Assembly (NCBI GenBank): GCA_947561585.1
Contig: CANNZV010002460.1
Location: 33,380-97,379 of the forward strand
DNA: 64,000 bases
Source of the DNA: Caprella mutica
Lineage: Eukaryota > Arthropoda > Malacostraca > Amphipoda > Caprellidae
Direction: 5' to 3'
Below are positions 47,701 through 59,900 of this stretch, one piece after another. Position numbers and translations under genes: made by a program. The notes beneath the pieces are model-generated. The model ran no database searches, was not told the origin of the DNA, and saw only the letters and a list, made by a program, of their open reading frames with translations. Within the stretch, counting starts at the first letter, position 1. Each line of letters opens with the position of its first letter.

Positions 47701-48640
47701 TAGTCATTAGAAAAATGTTTGAACATATTGTTATGGATATCATCTTGCCCTGGTGTATTGTTTTCAAAGTTTTTATTGCATTTTCTAGTTCATGAAATTG
47801 GAAGCTTGAGTTATAGTTGAAATCAGTATCCTCACTTATGGCAGAGAGTACAGTAGGCAAGAGTTCAGAGTTATCTATAGTATGGTTAGCAGAGTTAAAT
47901 ACACCAAGGTAGTATGAAGCAATGGAGTTTGCTTTATCTTTTGGTTTAGTCAAATATATTCCATTTAAACTAATTGGCTGAGATTGGAACGAGGTTTTAG
48001 ATTTGTTTGTAAGTTTACCTATATAGTTCCAGATTGTTTTCACTGGTGTGTCTTTATTAAGTGTATTGGGGAATTGTTGAAAGGATTCATTTTTTTCAAT
48101 TTTACAAGTTTTTTTCACTATAGCTGCAGCTCTTTTTAGTTCTACAAGATTTTCTGACGTTGGATGTCTATGGAAGAGGTTTTTCCTGTGATGTCTCTCC
48201 TTCACTGCCTTGGTACAATCTTTATTCCACCAAGGTTTAGAATATTTTGGGTTATTTATACTTTTAGTTTTATTAAATGTTGAGTTAGTGACATGAACTA
48301 AATTATTTTTCAGGGTCTCGTAAGATACTTTGAGGTTAGTAATATCCTTTTCAGCTTCTGGTAGTTTTAATACCCAATCATCCCAATTTCCTGTATCAAA
48401 GATCCACTTACTTCTCAGTTTTTTAAGAGTAACAATTGGGTGGAAATTAATTTCTATGAGGATTGGAGAATGGTCACTACCTAAATCTTCTGCAATTTTA
48501 ACTGAACCTTGACAAAATAAATCTAAAGAAACAAAACACAAATCAAGGGTAGAAAATTTTCGGCCTGGAGTATGATAGTAAGTGGGAAGGTTCTGAGGAG
48601 TTAATGGACATATTGGGTTGCCTTGAACTTGAAAGTTAAT
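44704..48640 (-). mobile_element. LINE copy D, I-group, 5'-truncated, minus strand
   Basis: A fourth I-group copy in the opposite orientation. The 3' end is a (CAA)n tail (plus strand ttg repeats, 44705-44719), preceded on the minus strand by ctcattctgtaaaag and an acceptor-like ctactttccag (44771-44772), the same layout as in A-C. The 5' end falls inside the endonuclease domain, a typical truncation from incomplete reverse transcription. Tail sequence and protein divergence make it a separate subfamily. Confidence 0.85.
45373..48640 (-). pseudogene. LINE D ORF2: partial endonuclease, RT, RNase H
   Basis: Begins within the endonuclease at LPTYYHTPGRKFSTLDL, then GSDHSPI. Pieces on the minus strand: 48541-47684, 47726-47202 (RT, RPISLLSCF and FLDLSQAYDGIW), 47205-46900 (GVPQGSTLSPTLF, YADDIALF), a decayed connecting region, 46421-45990 (RNase H, IYTDGS and NAELFAI) and 45990-45373 (PGHRGIQGN, C-terminal CDCG...H...C). 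At least five frameshifts or stops, for example in the RNase H DSQ region near 45990. Non-functional. Confidence 0.88.
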
Positions 48641-49621
48641 ATTTTTAAATTGTCAATTTTTATATATTGAAACACTTCTTATAAAGTCTGCTTCCAAGTA
48701 CATTAACAAGTCATAAATATGAAGTATCTTTTATACAGGTAAAGCTCGTACAGCGCATGATCTTTAAACGGTCACCCACTAAAAAAGATCAAAATTACCA
48801 GCTTTACTGACCATACAAATCCTACAACGGCCCCTCAAATAATATTATTTATAATTTAACAAATATTTTATTAGTTTACCTAGTATCTAGTCAAACAATG
48901 ATTATATTCAGTGGTATTACAATTTAAAACCAACACTTAACTTATTGTTTCTTCAGTAATTTTATCTTGTAACTATTCTATATTATATAGTAATATATTT
49001 TTCATTTATTTACACAAAAAAAAATCAAGATAGTAAATTGTTTTTTTTTTTGGTTTAATGAAAACTCCCAATTACAATTGGCCTTATTTCAAAGAAATTA
49101 GAACATATAAAGCTAACATGAACGCATATCGTTGAGCACATAACGCTAACCTGAACGCATAAAAAGCATATTTTAAGCATAAAAGAATATGTTTTTAAGG
49201 CATAAAATGCATATATATTAAGCATAAAAGCCTAATTTTCATAAAGAATATTGTCACAACCCTAGTGATCACTGTTGAGATTGACCTGCCTCGCGCCTCA
49301 ATTTGCTCTATTGTTGCTGGAATTACTGAGAATGTTGAATCTATGAACGCAAGATATATTTTCATTATTTCTCTGCCCTGTAGAAGTTTTTAAAGTTCTC
49401 TCTAATAATTATCTGGAATATTTAGAAGCAGAGTTCAACCAAGTTCCCACCTCGTTAGTTCAACCTAATCTATGATATTTAAATTTTTGAAGTAGAATAA
49501 ATATCTAGATTTTATTCATTGGCCTGATGTTTATCATTTATTTATGTAGAAGTTTATCATTTGAACATCGTTAATCAATTTATTTTAATAAACACTTTTT
49601 ATATGTATAGTAAATAGAAAT
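48641..49621. other. AT-rich non-coding DNA
   Basis: No gene supported. A cluster of gcataaaa words occurs at 49155-49235, suggesting a decayed short tandem repeat. Confidence 0.4.
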
Positions 49622-49669
49622 TCCATATGCAAATAGAAAATGCATATGCATTTTCTATTTGCATATGGA
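49622..49669. repeat. Perfect 48-bp palindrome with octamer-like atgcaaat words
   Basis: Every base from 49622 to 49645 pairs with its mirror at 49669-49646; the centre is tgcatatgca. It contains atgcaaat in both orientations, and further copies follow to about 49715. AT-rich palindromes can form cruciforms and are unstable. Confidence 0.92.
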
Positions 49670-50141
49670 TTTTCTATTTGCATATGCATTTTAAGATTTG
49701 CATATGCATTTTCTTACCAATATGCAAAGTCACAACTCAAAAAATAGAGTTTTTGAGTTATCTCTATTGACAAATTCATTTTAAAATGCTGATTATTTTG
49801 GTGCAAGTTGCAGAATTGTATCTTAAAAATTGATCACTAGAGAGGCTGAGTACTAACGAGTTTACATTAAATGTACGTACATTACAGGTATCTAAATGCT
49901 TTACCAGGAAAATAGCTAATTTTGAGTTGTGTCACTGCTCTCGCAAACAAGCGACAATATGCTTTAAAATCATCTCGCCTATGCTTTAAAAACATAAGTC
50001 TTGCACTTTCTAAATAAAATTTAAATTCTATTTATCTTAGTATGCCCTCAATTGGAAAGAAAACGATAAATAGAGATTCAAGAAAACGTGAAATTAATTG
50101 GGGTTCAATAACCACTGTGGAGCATATTAACCAACTTTCGT
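49670..50141. other. Non-coding, nothing recognised
   Basis: Apart from the last atgcaaat-like words of the palindrome cluster, no repeat or coding signal is clear. Confidence 0.4.
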
Positions 50142-50385
50142 GTCAAAATTACCATATTTCGGGGCAAAATTACCCTATTTCGAGTCAAAATTACCATATT
50201 TCAGGGCAAAATTACCATATTTCAGGGCAAAATTACCATATTTCGGGGCAAAATTACCATATTTCGGGGCAAATTTACCCTATTTCGAGTCAAAATTACC
50301 ATATTTCGGGGCAAAATTACCCTATTTCGAGTCAAAATTACCATATTTCGGGGATAAAATTACCATATTTCGGGGCAAAATGAAT
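50142..50385 (+). repeat. 21-bp minisatellite, about 12 copies
   Basis: Unit core aattaccatatttcgggg followed by caa, with a second type (taccctatttcgagtc) interspersed. Divisible by 3, so two overlapping ORFs stay open through it (YHISGQN and KLPYFGA repeats). I do not treat these as genes. Confidence 0.93.
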
Positions 50386-50520
50386 ATTTCGTGGAAACGG
50401 GGGGTGCAATAACCACAAATGCGGGGCATAGTTCCTTAGGCCCATTATTGTTATTATTATTATATGGCGTAAAATTCTTCTTGGTGAAGTATATACTTCG
50501 AATGAAGTCATTCGAGAGAC

Positions 50521-51922
50521 GTGCAAGATGCTTACAGCATTGGCATCTTCACAGTCACAGACACTATTACGGCTTTTGAATGCCTACAAGAAATAATGCC
50601 AGAAGAACTTGCCACTCTTTTTGACTACTTTGAAGACACCTGGATAGGAATGCCCTTCAGACGAAAGAGGCGAAATCCCCTTTTTAAACCAAGTGTGTGG
50701 AGTATCTTCAACAGTGTGATGGAAGATTTGCCTCTGTTAACATCTAGTCTGTTACTACTTTTATTGTCAAGTCTTGGCTTAACATCTGAGGTTAGCACTG
50801 GGGTATGTTCCGAACTTTTATTTACTCATTCACTCTTCAGATATTTCTTGTCTTCGTTTGTTGAATAATCTCTCTATTAAGATTAAGAGGCTTGATTCAC
50901 CTGTGAAGCTTAAGAATGGACAACATGGAATAGAATATTAAACAGAAGGATAAATGAAACTCGAATTAGCTGAGTATATTCATTCCAGAGTAAGTTACAG
51001 TACAAAGTTACATTTAGTTCATTTTACTGACTTACGACACATGGTATAATACTCGTGAGAAACAAACCTGTGCTAGGGGGCACATACGTGGAGATGTTCT
51101 CCTAGATGCTGTCGTTCGGGTTCTAAACCAAAGACTGTCTCTTGATGGAAAAGTCCCTAATATATATAGTGTGGAAACATAGAGAAATCTAACCTATTCA
51201 AGTTGACTCCGGTACCACACCCTAGGTATATCATCGAGTTATTATACTCCTTCTAAACTCTCTGCCAAAATCTCACAGCTTTCTTTACATAAACACGAAG
51301 TACTTCTTTGCTTGACATTTATTATCCATGATATGATATAATTGTGATGCTCTTACATTGGCTAATCAACTCGTACTGAGTAAGCTATGCATGTACAGTG
51401 CAAGACGCTAATTCTCTATCTTTTTGCTAAGAGATTTGCAATCGATGAATGTTTTACATTTTTAACAAGATTCGTTTTCAGAATATAAAGAGTTTAATTA
51501 ACCCACAATAGGTAATCCTATTCTTTCATTATAGCCTTATCTTTATAGAAAGCTTCTAGAAAATAACTATGTTATTGTTTAGTTATTCATTTACTTCTCC
51601 ATATGTAATTGTTACTTAGCTTCAAATGGATAAAGTTAACGGGGAAATATTCTAACAGTGTTCAAGTTACAGGTTGCCTTCAACAGCCTCGTACAACTAA
51701 TGCCATTGAAGGAAGGCACAGAGCGATGGAAAGCTCCACCCAACCATTTTCAAATTTATAGACCTAATCAAATTAGAAAAAGATCACATAGAAAAGAAGA
51801 TAAAACCTATAAATACTGGTAGTCAAGATTCAACTAAAAAAGCAAAGTTTTTGCGTTCAAATCAGGCTGTTTCAGCCATCGTAGCTGATTATGAAAAATA
51901 TTCGCATTTACAGTATCTTTAA
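50521..51922 (+). pseudogene. MULE-type transposase C-terminal fragment, split by a solo LTR
   Basis: The part before the LTR (50521-50734) reads MPEELATLFDYFEDTWIG and later VWSIFNSVMEDLP. After the LTR it continues RTTNAIEGRHRAMESS in the same frame once one 5-bp duplication is removed. A frameshift follows near 51755, then FIDLIKLEKDHIEKKI and an open end at TAA 51920-51922. This block order (DYFEDTWIG, then (R/K)TNN.EGWH, then WKFI..LK.E) is common at the C-terminus of MULE-like transposases in arthropods; this is family knowledge from memory. The N-terminal catalytic part is absent. Here GWH reads GRH. Dead fragment. Confidence 0.7.
50735..51685. repeat. Solo LTR (951 bp) with a perfect 5-bp target duplication
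   Basis: Ends TGTTAACATC...CCTTCAACA. The 5-bp word gcctc precedes (50730-50734) and follows (51686-51690) it. It interrupts the MULE reading frame exactly. The BEL LTR here is similar in length and duplication size but not in sequence, so the family is unknown. No internal region remains, as expected after LTR-LTR recombination. Confidence 0.85.
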
Positions 51923-52034
51923 AATATTTCTTACCATTTTTTTAGTTATTTGTTTCAAATATCAACTTAAATAGTTTTTATGTAAAAATATTCTTCAAAA
52001 ACTGTTTTTAAATTTTTCTTTTTGCTATCGAATA

Positions 52035-52450
52035 TTTCTCCTGAAGCTGTCTGTGAAGGGGGATGACCTCCATGGGCCCCGAACTGTTGTAATATGGATT
52101 ATGTACTGTCTATTATCATTTCCACAATTCTGATGTTAGCTGCAGTTTTAGAGGATAGCGCTAGGGTTATGCTCTTCAACTACGATGTCTTAGATCTAAG
52201 TGTCACCTCCACCCCTTCATTTTCCTCTTCCATCCGTGAATTCAGCTACCGGTGGTTGTGTCCCTTTCTGAAACATTAATTGGTAAGAGTAGCTTTTCTG
52301 CATCCATGAGCATGGTCACCGACTGTTGGTAGGTTACTCTATTCGGAAAGCCACTTTTCTTTGTGACTGCTTCTTACAGTCTCTTGTACTTAATTTCCTT
52401 TTGACGTGTGCGATATGGTCTTTGGTTCCGAAGCAGACCTCAAACGGTTA
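52035..52450 (+). repeat. Dispersed ~0.5-kb repeat, copy 3
   Basis: Same block order as copies 1 and 2 with more deletions. It follows the MULE fragment by about 110 bp. Confidence 0.78.
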
Positions 52451-52639
52451 AAGTAACTATTATCTAAGCTATACACGGTTAAAAGAAAGTTACCAAACAA
52501 TAATCCTTGATCTGAAACTAGTTAAGAATAAATTAATACGTTTGGCTCATCTGAGTCATTATTAACTTAATTGGTCATTTCTACTGTAATAACTAGGGAT
52601 GTGACATTGTGCATATGCAGTCCTCTGCATGTATTTCAG

Positions 52640-53960
52640 AATAGTCACACTAAATACTCGCTTTTAGACCAAATTTGGCTCAATTTCACCCCTAGTAACG
52701 ATATAAAATCAGGTGTTATCGAATTTGAAGTTTCAGATCACCTCCCTGAATATTTTACTATGAACCTTAATCAAAATTTAAAACTTGAGACCGATTACAT
52801 ATTTTATAGAAAAATCAAAAGTGAGGCAAATTTTACCAATTTTAAAAACGAGATTTCTAATTTGCACCTGAACTATTTAGAAGGAAATGATTTTAATGAA
52901 TGTACAACACTCACCATTAATAAGATTTACTCTATTTTTAACAAATGTTTCCCTCTTCTTAAAGTTATTAGAAAGAGCAGTTTTAGAAATAATGAATGGA
53001 TTGGTGACGATCTGAAGTTTTTAATTAAAAAGAAACATGTACTTTTAAAATTACCAAACCGTGGACTTATTCTCAGGAGATCCTATACCTATTTTAGAAT
53101 GTTTTAACAACTCTGTTGCGAAAATATAAACAAATATTTTATCGAACAAAACTTTTAACCAATAGCAATAATAGTAAGGAAATCTGGCATGAAATTAATA
53201 AATTTTTAAATAGGAAGTGTAGGCAGAGAAACGTAGTAATTAGGGTAGATGGAAGAGAAGAAGATGGTGATGATAAGGCAAACCATTTTAATAATTATTT
53301 TAGTACCTACCATAGCACCTAGACTAGTATCTGAATTACCGAACAGTGACACGGATTTTAATTTTTTATCTGAACCAGTTTTTAATACTTGTCCTTTTAC
53401 TCCTATTACTGTCGAGGAAGTAAATTCCGTAATTAACATTTTAAATCAAAAAAAGTACATAAAAATGAAATTCCCCCTCTTATTCTAGCCAGAATATTAC
53501 CCGTTATTTCACCCATTTTAGTGACTATTTCTAACCATTCTTTTAGTGAATGTTTATATTCTGATGTTTTTAAGGTAGCTGGAATAATTCCCATTTCTAA
53601 AGCCGGTAAATCTGATGATGTTTCTAATTTTAGACCGATTTCTACTTTACCCATTTTAAGTAAATTCTTTGAGAAGGTTTTATACAACAGATAAGCGTTT
53701 TTATAAATGATAATAATATTTTAACTAAACATCAGTTCGGTTTTAAGGCTGCTTGCTCCTCAAATGACGCTATATTAGAATTTTATACTTACATTTTAGA
53801 AACTTTCAATAAAAAGTCGTACTGCTTTAGTCTGTTTTTAGACCTAAAAAAAGCGTTTGACACTGTAAATAAACAAATTTTATTAACAAAACTCGAACAT
53901 TACGGTGTAAGAGGCAATTGCAATAATTTTCTAAATTCTTATCTTAGCAACAGACGGCAA
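52640..53960 (+). pseudogene. CR1/L2-like LINE fragment: endonuclease end and RT start, truncated
   Basis: Protein pieces in three frames. Endonuclease end: LLDQIWLNFTPSND and VSDHLP (52640-52755). Linker and early RT: PFTPITVEEVNSVI near 53390-53430. RT: GIIPISKAGKSD and [17 protein letters not shown] (53580-53675), then in another frame [28 protein letters not shown] and YLSNRRQ (53730-53960). The motif wording is of the CR1/L2 kind, unlike the I-group copies here. It stops at the YLSNRRQ position, well before GxPQG and YADD, where the 31-bp satellite begins. At least four frameshifts. Confidence 0.75.
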
Positions 53961-53964
53961 TAAG

Positions 53965-56900
53965 TAGATTGAAATTAGTGAATATTTATGAGTAATTAAT
54001 TGAAATTAGTGAATAGTTATGAGTGATTAATTGAAATTAGTAAATAGTTATGAGTGATTAATTGAAATTAGTAAATAGTTATGAGTGATTAATTGAAATT
54101 AGTAAATATTTATGAGTGATTAATTGAAATTAGTGAATATTTATGAGTGATTAATTGAAATTAGTGAATATTTACGAGTGATTAATTGAAATTAGTGAAT
54201 ATTTATGAGTGATTAATTGAAATTAGTGAATATTTACGAGTGATTAATTGAAATTAGTGAATATTTATGAGTGATTAATTGAAATTAGTGAATATTTACG
54301 AGTGATTAATTGAAATTAGTGAATATTTATGAGTGATTAATTGAAATTAGTGAATAGTTATGAGTGATTAATTGAAATTAGTAAATAGTTATGAGTGATT
54401 AATTGAAATTAGTGAATAGTTATGAGTGATTAATTGAAATTAGTGAATAGTTATGAGTGATTAATTGAAATTAGTGAATAGTTATGAGTGATTAATTGAA
54501 ATTAGTGAATATTTATGAGTGATTAATTGAAATTAGTAAATAGTTATGAGTGATTAATTGAAATTAGTAAATAGTTATGAGTGATTAATTGAAATTAGTG
54601 AATATTTATGAGTGATTAATTGAAATTAGTAAATAGTTATGAGTGATTAATTGAAATTAGTGAATATTTATGAGTGATTAATTGAAATTAGTGAATATTC
54701 ACGAGTGATTAATTGAAATTAGTGAATATTTATGAGTGATTAATTGAAATTAGTGAATATTTATGAGTGATTAATTGAAATTAGTGAATATTTATGAGTG
54801 ATTAATTGAAATTAGTAAATAGTTATGAGTGATTAATTGAAATTAGTAAATAGTTATGAGTGATTAATTGAAATTAGTGAATATTTATGAGTGATTAATT
54901 GAAATTAGTGAATATTTATGAGTGATTAATTGAAATTAGTGAATATTTATGAGTGATTAATTGAAATTAGTGAATATTTATGAGTGATTAATTGAAATTA
55001 GTAAATAGTTATGAGTGATTAATTGAAATTAGTGAATATTTATGAGTGATTAATTGAAATTAGTGAATATTTATGAGTGATTAATTGAAATTAGTGAATA
55101 TTTATGAGTGATTAATTGAAATTAGTGAATATTCACGAGTGATTAATTGAAATTAGTGAATATTTATGAGTGATTAATTGAAATTAGTGAATATTTATGA
55201 GTGATTAATTGAAATTAGTGAATATTTATGAGTGATTAATTGAAATTAGTAAATAGTTATGATGATTAATTGAAATTAGTAAATAGTTATGAGTGATTAA
55301 TTGAAATTAGTGAATATTTATGAGTGTTTAATTGAAATTAGTGAATATTTATGAGTGATTGATTGAAATTAGTGAATATTTATGAGTGATTAATTGAAAT
55401 TAGTGAATATTTATGAGTGATTAATTGAAATTAGTGAATATTCACGAGTGATTAATTGAAATTAGTGAATATTTATGAGTGATTAATTGAAATTAGTGAA
55501 TATTTATGAGTGATTAATTGAAATTAGTGAATATTTATGAGTGATTAATTGAAATTAGTAAATAGTTATGAGTGATTAATTGAAATTAGTAAATATTTAT
55601 GAGTGATTAATTGAAATTAGTGAATATTTATGAGTGATTAATTGAAATTAGTGAATATTTATGAGTGATTAATTGAAATTAGTAAATAGTTATGAGTGAT
55701 TAATTGAAATTAGTAAATAGTTATGAGTGATTAATTGAAATTAGTAAATAGTTATGAGTGATTAATTGAAATTAGTGAATATTTATGAGTGATTAATTGA
55801 AATTAGTAAATAGTTATGAGTGATTAATTGAAATTAGTGAATATTTATGAGTGATTAATTGAAATTAGTGAATATTTATGAGTGATTAATTGAAATTAGT
55901 GAATATTTACGAGTGATTAATTGAAATTAGTGAATATTCACGAGTGATTAATTGAAATTAGTGAATATTTATGAGTGATTAATTGAAATTAGTGAATATT
56001 TATGAGTGATTAATTGAAATTAGTGAATATTTATGAGTGATTAATTGAAATTAGTAAATAGTTATGAGTGATTAATTGAAATTAGTAAATAGTTATGAGT
56101 GATTAATTGAAATTAGTGAATATTTATGAGTGATTAATTGAAATTAGTGAATATTTATGAGTGATTAATTGAAATTAGTGAATATTTATGAGTGATTAAT
56201 TGAAATTAGTGAATATTTATGAGTGATTAATTGAAATTAGTAAATAGTTATGAGTGATTAATTGAAATTAGTGAATATTTATGAGTGATTAATTGAAATC
56301 AGTGAATATTTATGAGTGATTAATTGAAATTAGTGAATATTTATGAGTGAATAATTGAAATTAGTGAATATTCACGAGTGATTAATTGAAATTAGTGAAT
56401 ATTTATGAGTGATTAATTGAAATTAGTGAATATTTATGAGTGATTAATTGAAATTAGTAAATAGTTATGAGTGATTAATTGAAATTAGTAAATAGTTATG
56501 AGTGATTAATTGAAATTAGTGAATATTTATGAGTGATTAATTGAAATTAGTGAATATTTATGAGTGATTAATTGAAATTAGTGAATATTTATGAGTGATT
56601 AATTGAAATTAGTGAATATTTATGAGTGATTAATTGAAATTAGTGAATATTCACGAGTGATTAATTGAAATTAGTGAATATTCACGAGTGATTAATTGAA
56701 ATTAGTGAATATTTATGAGTGATTAATTGAAATTAGTGAATATTTATGAGTGATTAATTGAAATTAGTAAATAGTTATGAGTGATTAATTGAAATTAGTA
56801 AATATTTATGAGTGATTAATTGAAATTAGTGAATATTTATGAGTGATTAATTGAAATTAGTGAATATTTATGAGTGATTAATTGAAATTAGTAAATAGTT

Positions 56901-59900
56901 ATGAGTGATTAATTGAAATTAGTAAATAGTTATGAGTGATTAATTGAAATTAGTGATTATTTATGAGTGATTAATTGAAATTAGTGAATATTTATGAGTG
57001 ATTAATTGAAATTAGTAAATAGTTATGAGTGATTAATTGAAATTAGTGAATATTTATGAGTGATTAATTGAAATTAGTGAATATTTATGAGTGATTAATT
57101 GAAATTAGTGAATATTTATGAGTGATTAATTGAAATTAGTGAATATTCACGAGTGATTAATTGAAATTAGTGAATATTTATGAGTGATTAATTGAAATTA
57201 GTGAATATTTATGAGTGATTAATTGAAATTAGTGAATATTTATGAGTGATTAATTGAAATTAGTAAATAGTTATGATGATTAATTGAAATTAGTAAATAG
57301 TTATGAGTGATTAATTGAAATTAGTGAATATTTATGAGTGATTAATTGAAATTAGTGAATATTTATGAGTGATTAATTGAAATTAGTGAATATTTATGAG
57401 TGATTAATTGAAATTAGTGAATATTTATGAGTGATTAATTGAAATTAGTGAATATTTATGAGTGATTAATTGAAATTAGTGAATATTCACGAGTGATTAA
57501 TTGAAATTAGTGAATATTTATGAGTGATTAATTGAAATTAGTGAATATTTATGAGTGATTAATTGAAATTAGTGAATATTTATGAGTGATTAATTGAAAT
57601 TAGTAAATAGTTATGAGTGATTAATTGAAATTAGTAAATATTTATGAGTGATTAATTGAAATTAGTGAATATTTATGAGTGATTAATTGAAATTAGTGAA
57701 TATTTATGAGTGATTAATTGAAATTAGTAAATAGTTATGAGTGATTAATTGAAATTAGTAAATAGTTATGAGTGATTAATTGAAATTAGTAAATAGTTAT
57801 GAGTGATTAATTGAAATTAGTGAATATTTATGAGTGATTAATTGAAATTAGTAAATAGTTATGAGTGATTAATTGAAATTAGTGAATATTTATGAGTGAT
57901 TAATTGAAATTAGTGAATATTTATGAGTGATTAATTGAAATTAGTGAATATTTATGAGTGATTAATTGAAATTAGTGAATATTCACGAGTGATTAATTGA
58001 AATTAGTGAATATTTATGAGTGATTAATTGAAATTAGTGAATATTTATGAGTGATTAATTGAAATTAGTGAATATTTATGAGTGATTAATTGAAATTAGT
58101 AAATAGTTATGAGTGATTAATTGAAATTAGTAAATAGTTATGAGTGATTAATTGAAATTAGTGAATATTTATGAGTGATTAATTGAAATTAGTGAATATT
58201 TATGAGTGATTAATTGAAATTAGTGAATATTTATGAGTGATTAATTGAAATTAGTGAATATTTATGAGTGATTAATTGAAATTAGTAAATAGTTATGAGT
58301 GATTAATTGAAATTAGTGAATATTTATGAGTGATTAATTGAAATTAGTGAATATTTATGAGTGATTAATTGAAATTAGTGAATATTTATGAGTGAATAAT
58401 TGAAATTAGTGAATATTCACGAGTGATTAATTGAAATTAGTGAATATTTATGAGTGATTAATTGAAATTAGTGAATATTTATGAGTGATTAATTGAAATT
58501 AGTGAATATTTATGAGTGATTAATTGAAATTAGTAAATAGTTATGAGTGATTAATTGAAATTAGTAAATAGTTATGAGTGATTAATTGAAATTAGTGAAT
58601 ATTTATGAATGATTAATTGAAATTAGTGAATATTTATGAGTGATTAATTGAAATTAGTGAATATTTATGAGTGATTAATTGAAATTAGTGAATATTTATG
58701 AGTGATTAATTGAAATTAGTGAATATTCACGAGTGATTAATTGAAATTAGTGAATATTCACGAGTGATTAATTGAAATTAGTGAATATTTATGAGTGATT
58801 AATTGAAATTAGTGAATATTTATGAGTGATTAATTGAAATTAGTAAATAGTTATGAGTGATTAATTGAAATTAGTAAATATTTATGAGTGATTAATTGAA
58901 ATTAGTGAATATTTATGAGTGATTAATTGAAATTAGTGAATATTTATGAGTGATTAATTGAAATTAGTAAATAGTTATGAGTGATTAATTGAAATTAGTA
59001 AATAGTTATGAGTGATTAATTGAAATTAGTGAATATTTATGAGTGATTAATTGAAATTAGTGAATATTTATGAGTGATTAATTGAAATTAGTGAATATTC
59101 ACGAGTGATTAATTGAAATTAGTGAATATTCACGAGTGATTAATTGAAATTAGTAAATATTTATGAGTGATTAATTGAAATTAGTGAATATTTATGAGTG
59201 ATTAATTGAAATTAGTGAATATTTATGAGTGATTAATTGAAATTAGTAAATAGTTATGAGTGATTAATTGAAATTAGTGAATATTTATGAGTGATTAATT
59301 GAAATTAGTGAATATTTATGAGTGATTAATTGAAATTAGTAAATATTTATGAGTGATTAATTGAAATTAGTGAATATTTATGAGTGATTAATTGAAATTA
59401 GTGAATATTTATGAGTGATTAATTGAAATTAGTGAATATTTATGAGCGATTAATTGAAATTAGTGAATATTTATGAGCGATTAATTGAAATTAGTGAATA
59501 TTTATGAGTGATTAATTGAAATTAGTGAATATTTATGAGTGATTAATTGAAATTAGTAAATATGTATGAGTGATTAATTGAAATTAGTGAATATTTATGA
59601 GTGATTAATTGAAATTAGTAAATATTTATGAGTGATTAATTGAAATTAGTAAATATTTATGAGTGATTAATTGAAATTAGTGAATATTTATGAGTGATTA
59701 ATTGAAATTAGTAAATAGTTATGAGTGATTAATTGAAATTAGTGAATATTTATGAGTGATTAATTGAAATTAGTAAATAGTTATGAGTGATTAATTGAAA
59801 TTAGTGAATATTTATGAGTGATTAATTGAAATTAGTGAATATTTATGAGTGATTAATTGAAATTAGTAAATATTTATGAGTGATTAATTGAAATTAGTAA

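Noticed and set aside
50042..50412. Two overlapping repeat-coding ORFs (YHISGQN and KLPYFGA)
   Set aside because: Both are readings of a 21-bp minisatellite, with no other support for coding.
50859..51657. Alternative LTR boundaries TGTTGAAT...CTAACA within the MULE insertion
   Set aside because: No target duplication flanks these edges, whereas 50735-51685 has an exact gcctc duplication and restores the transposase frame.
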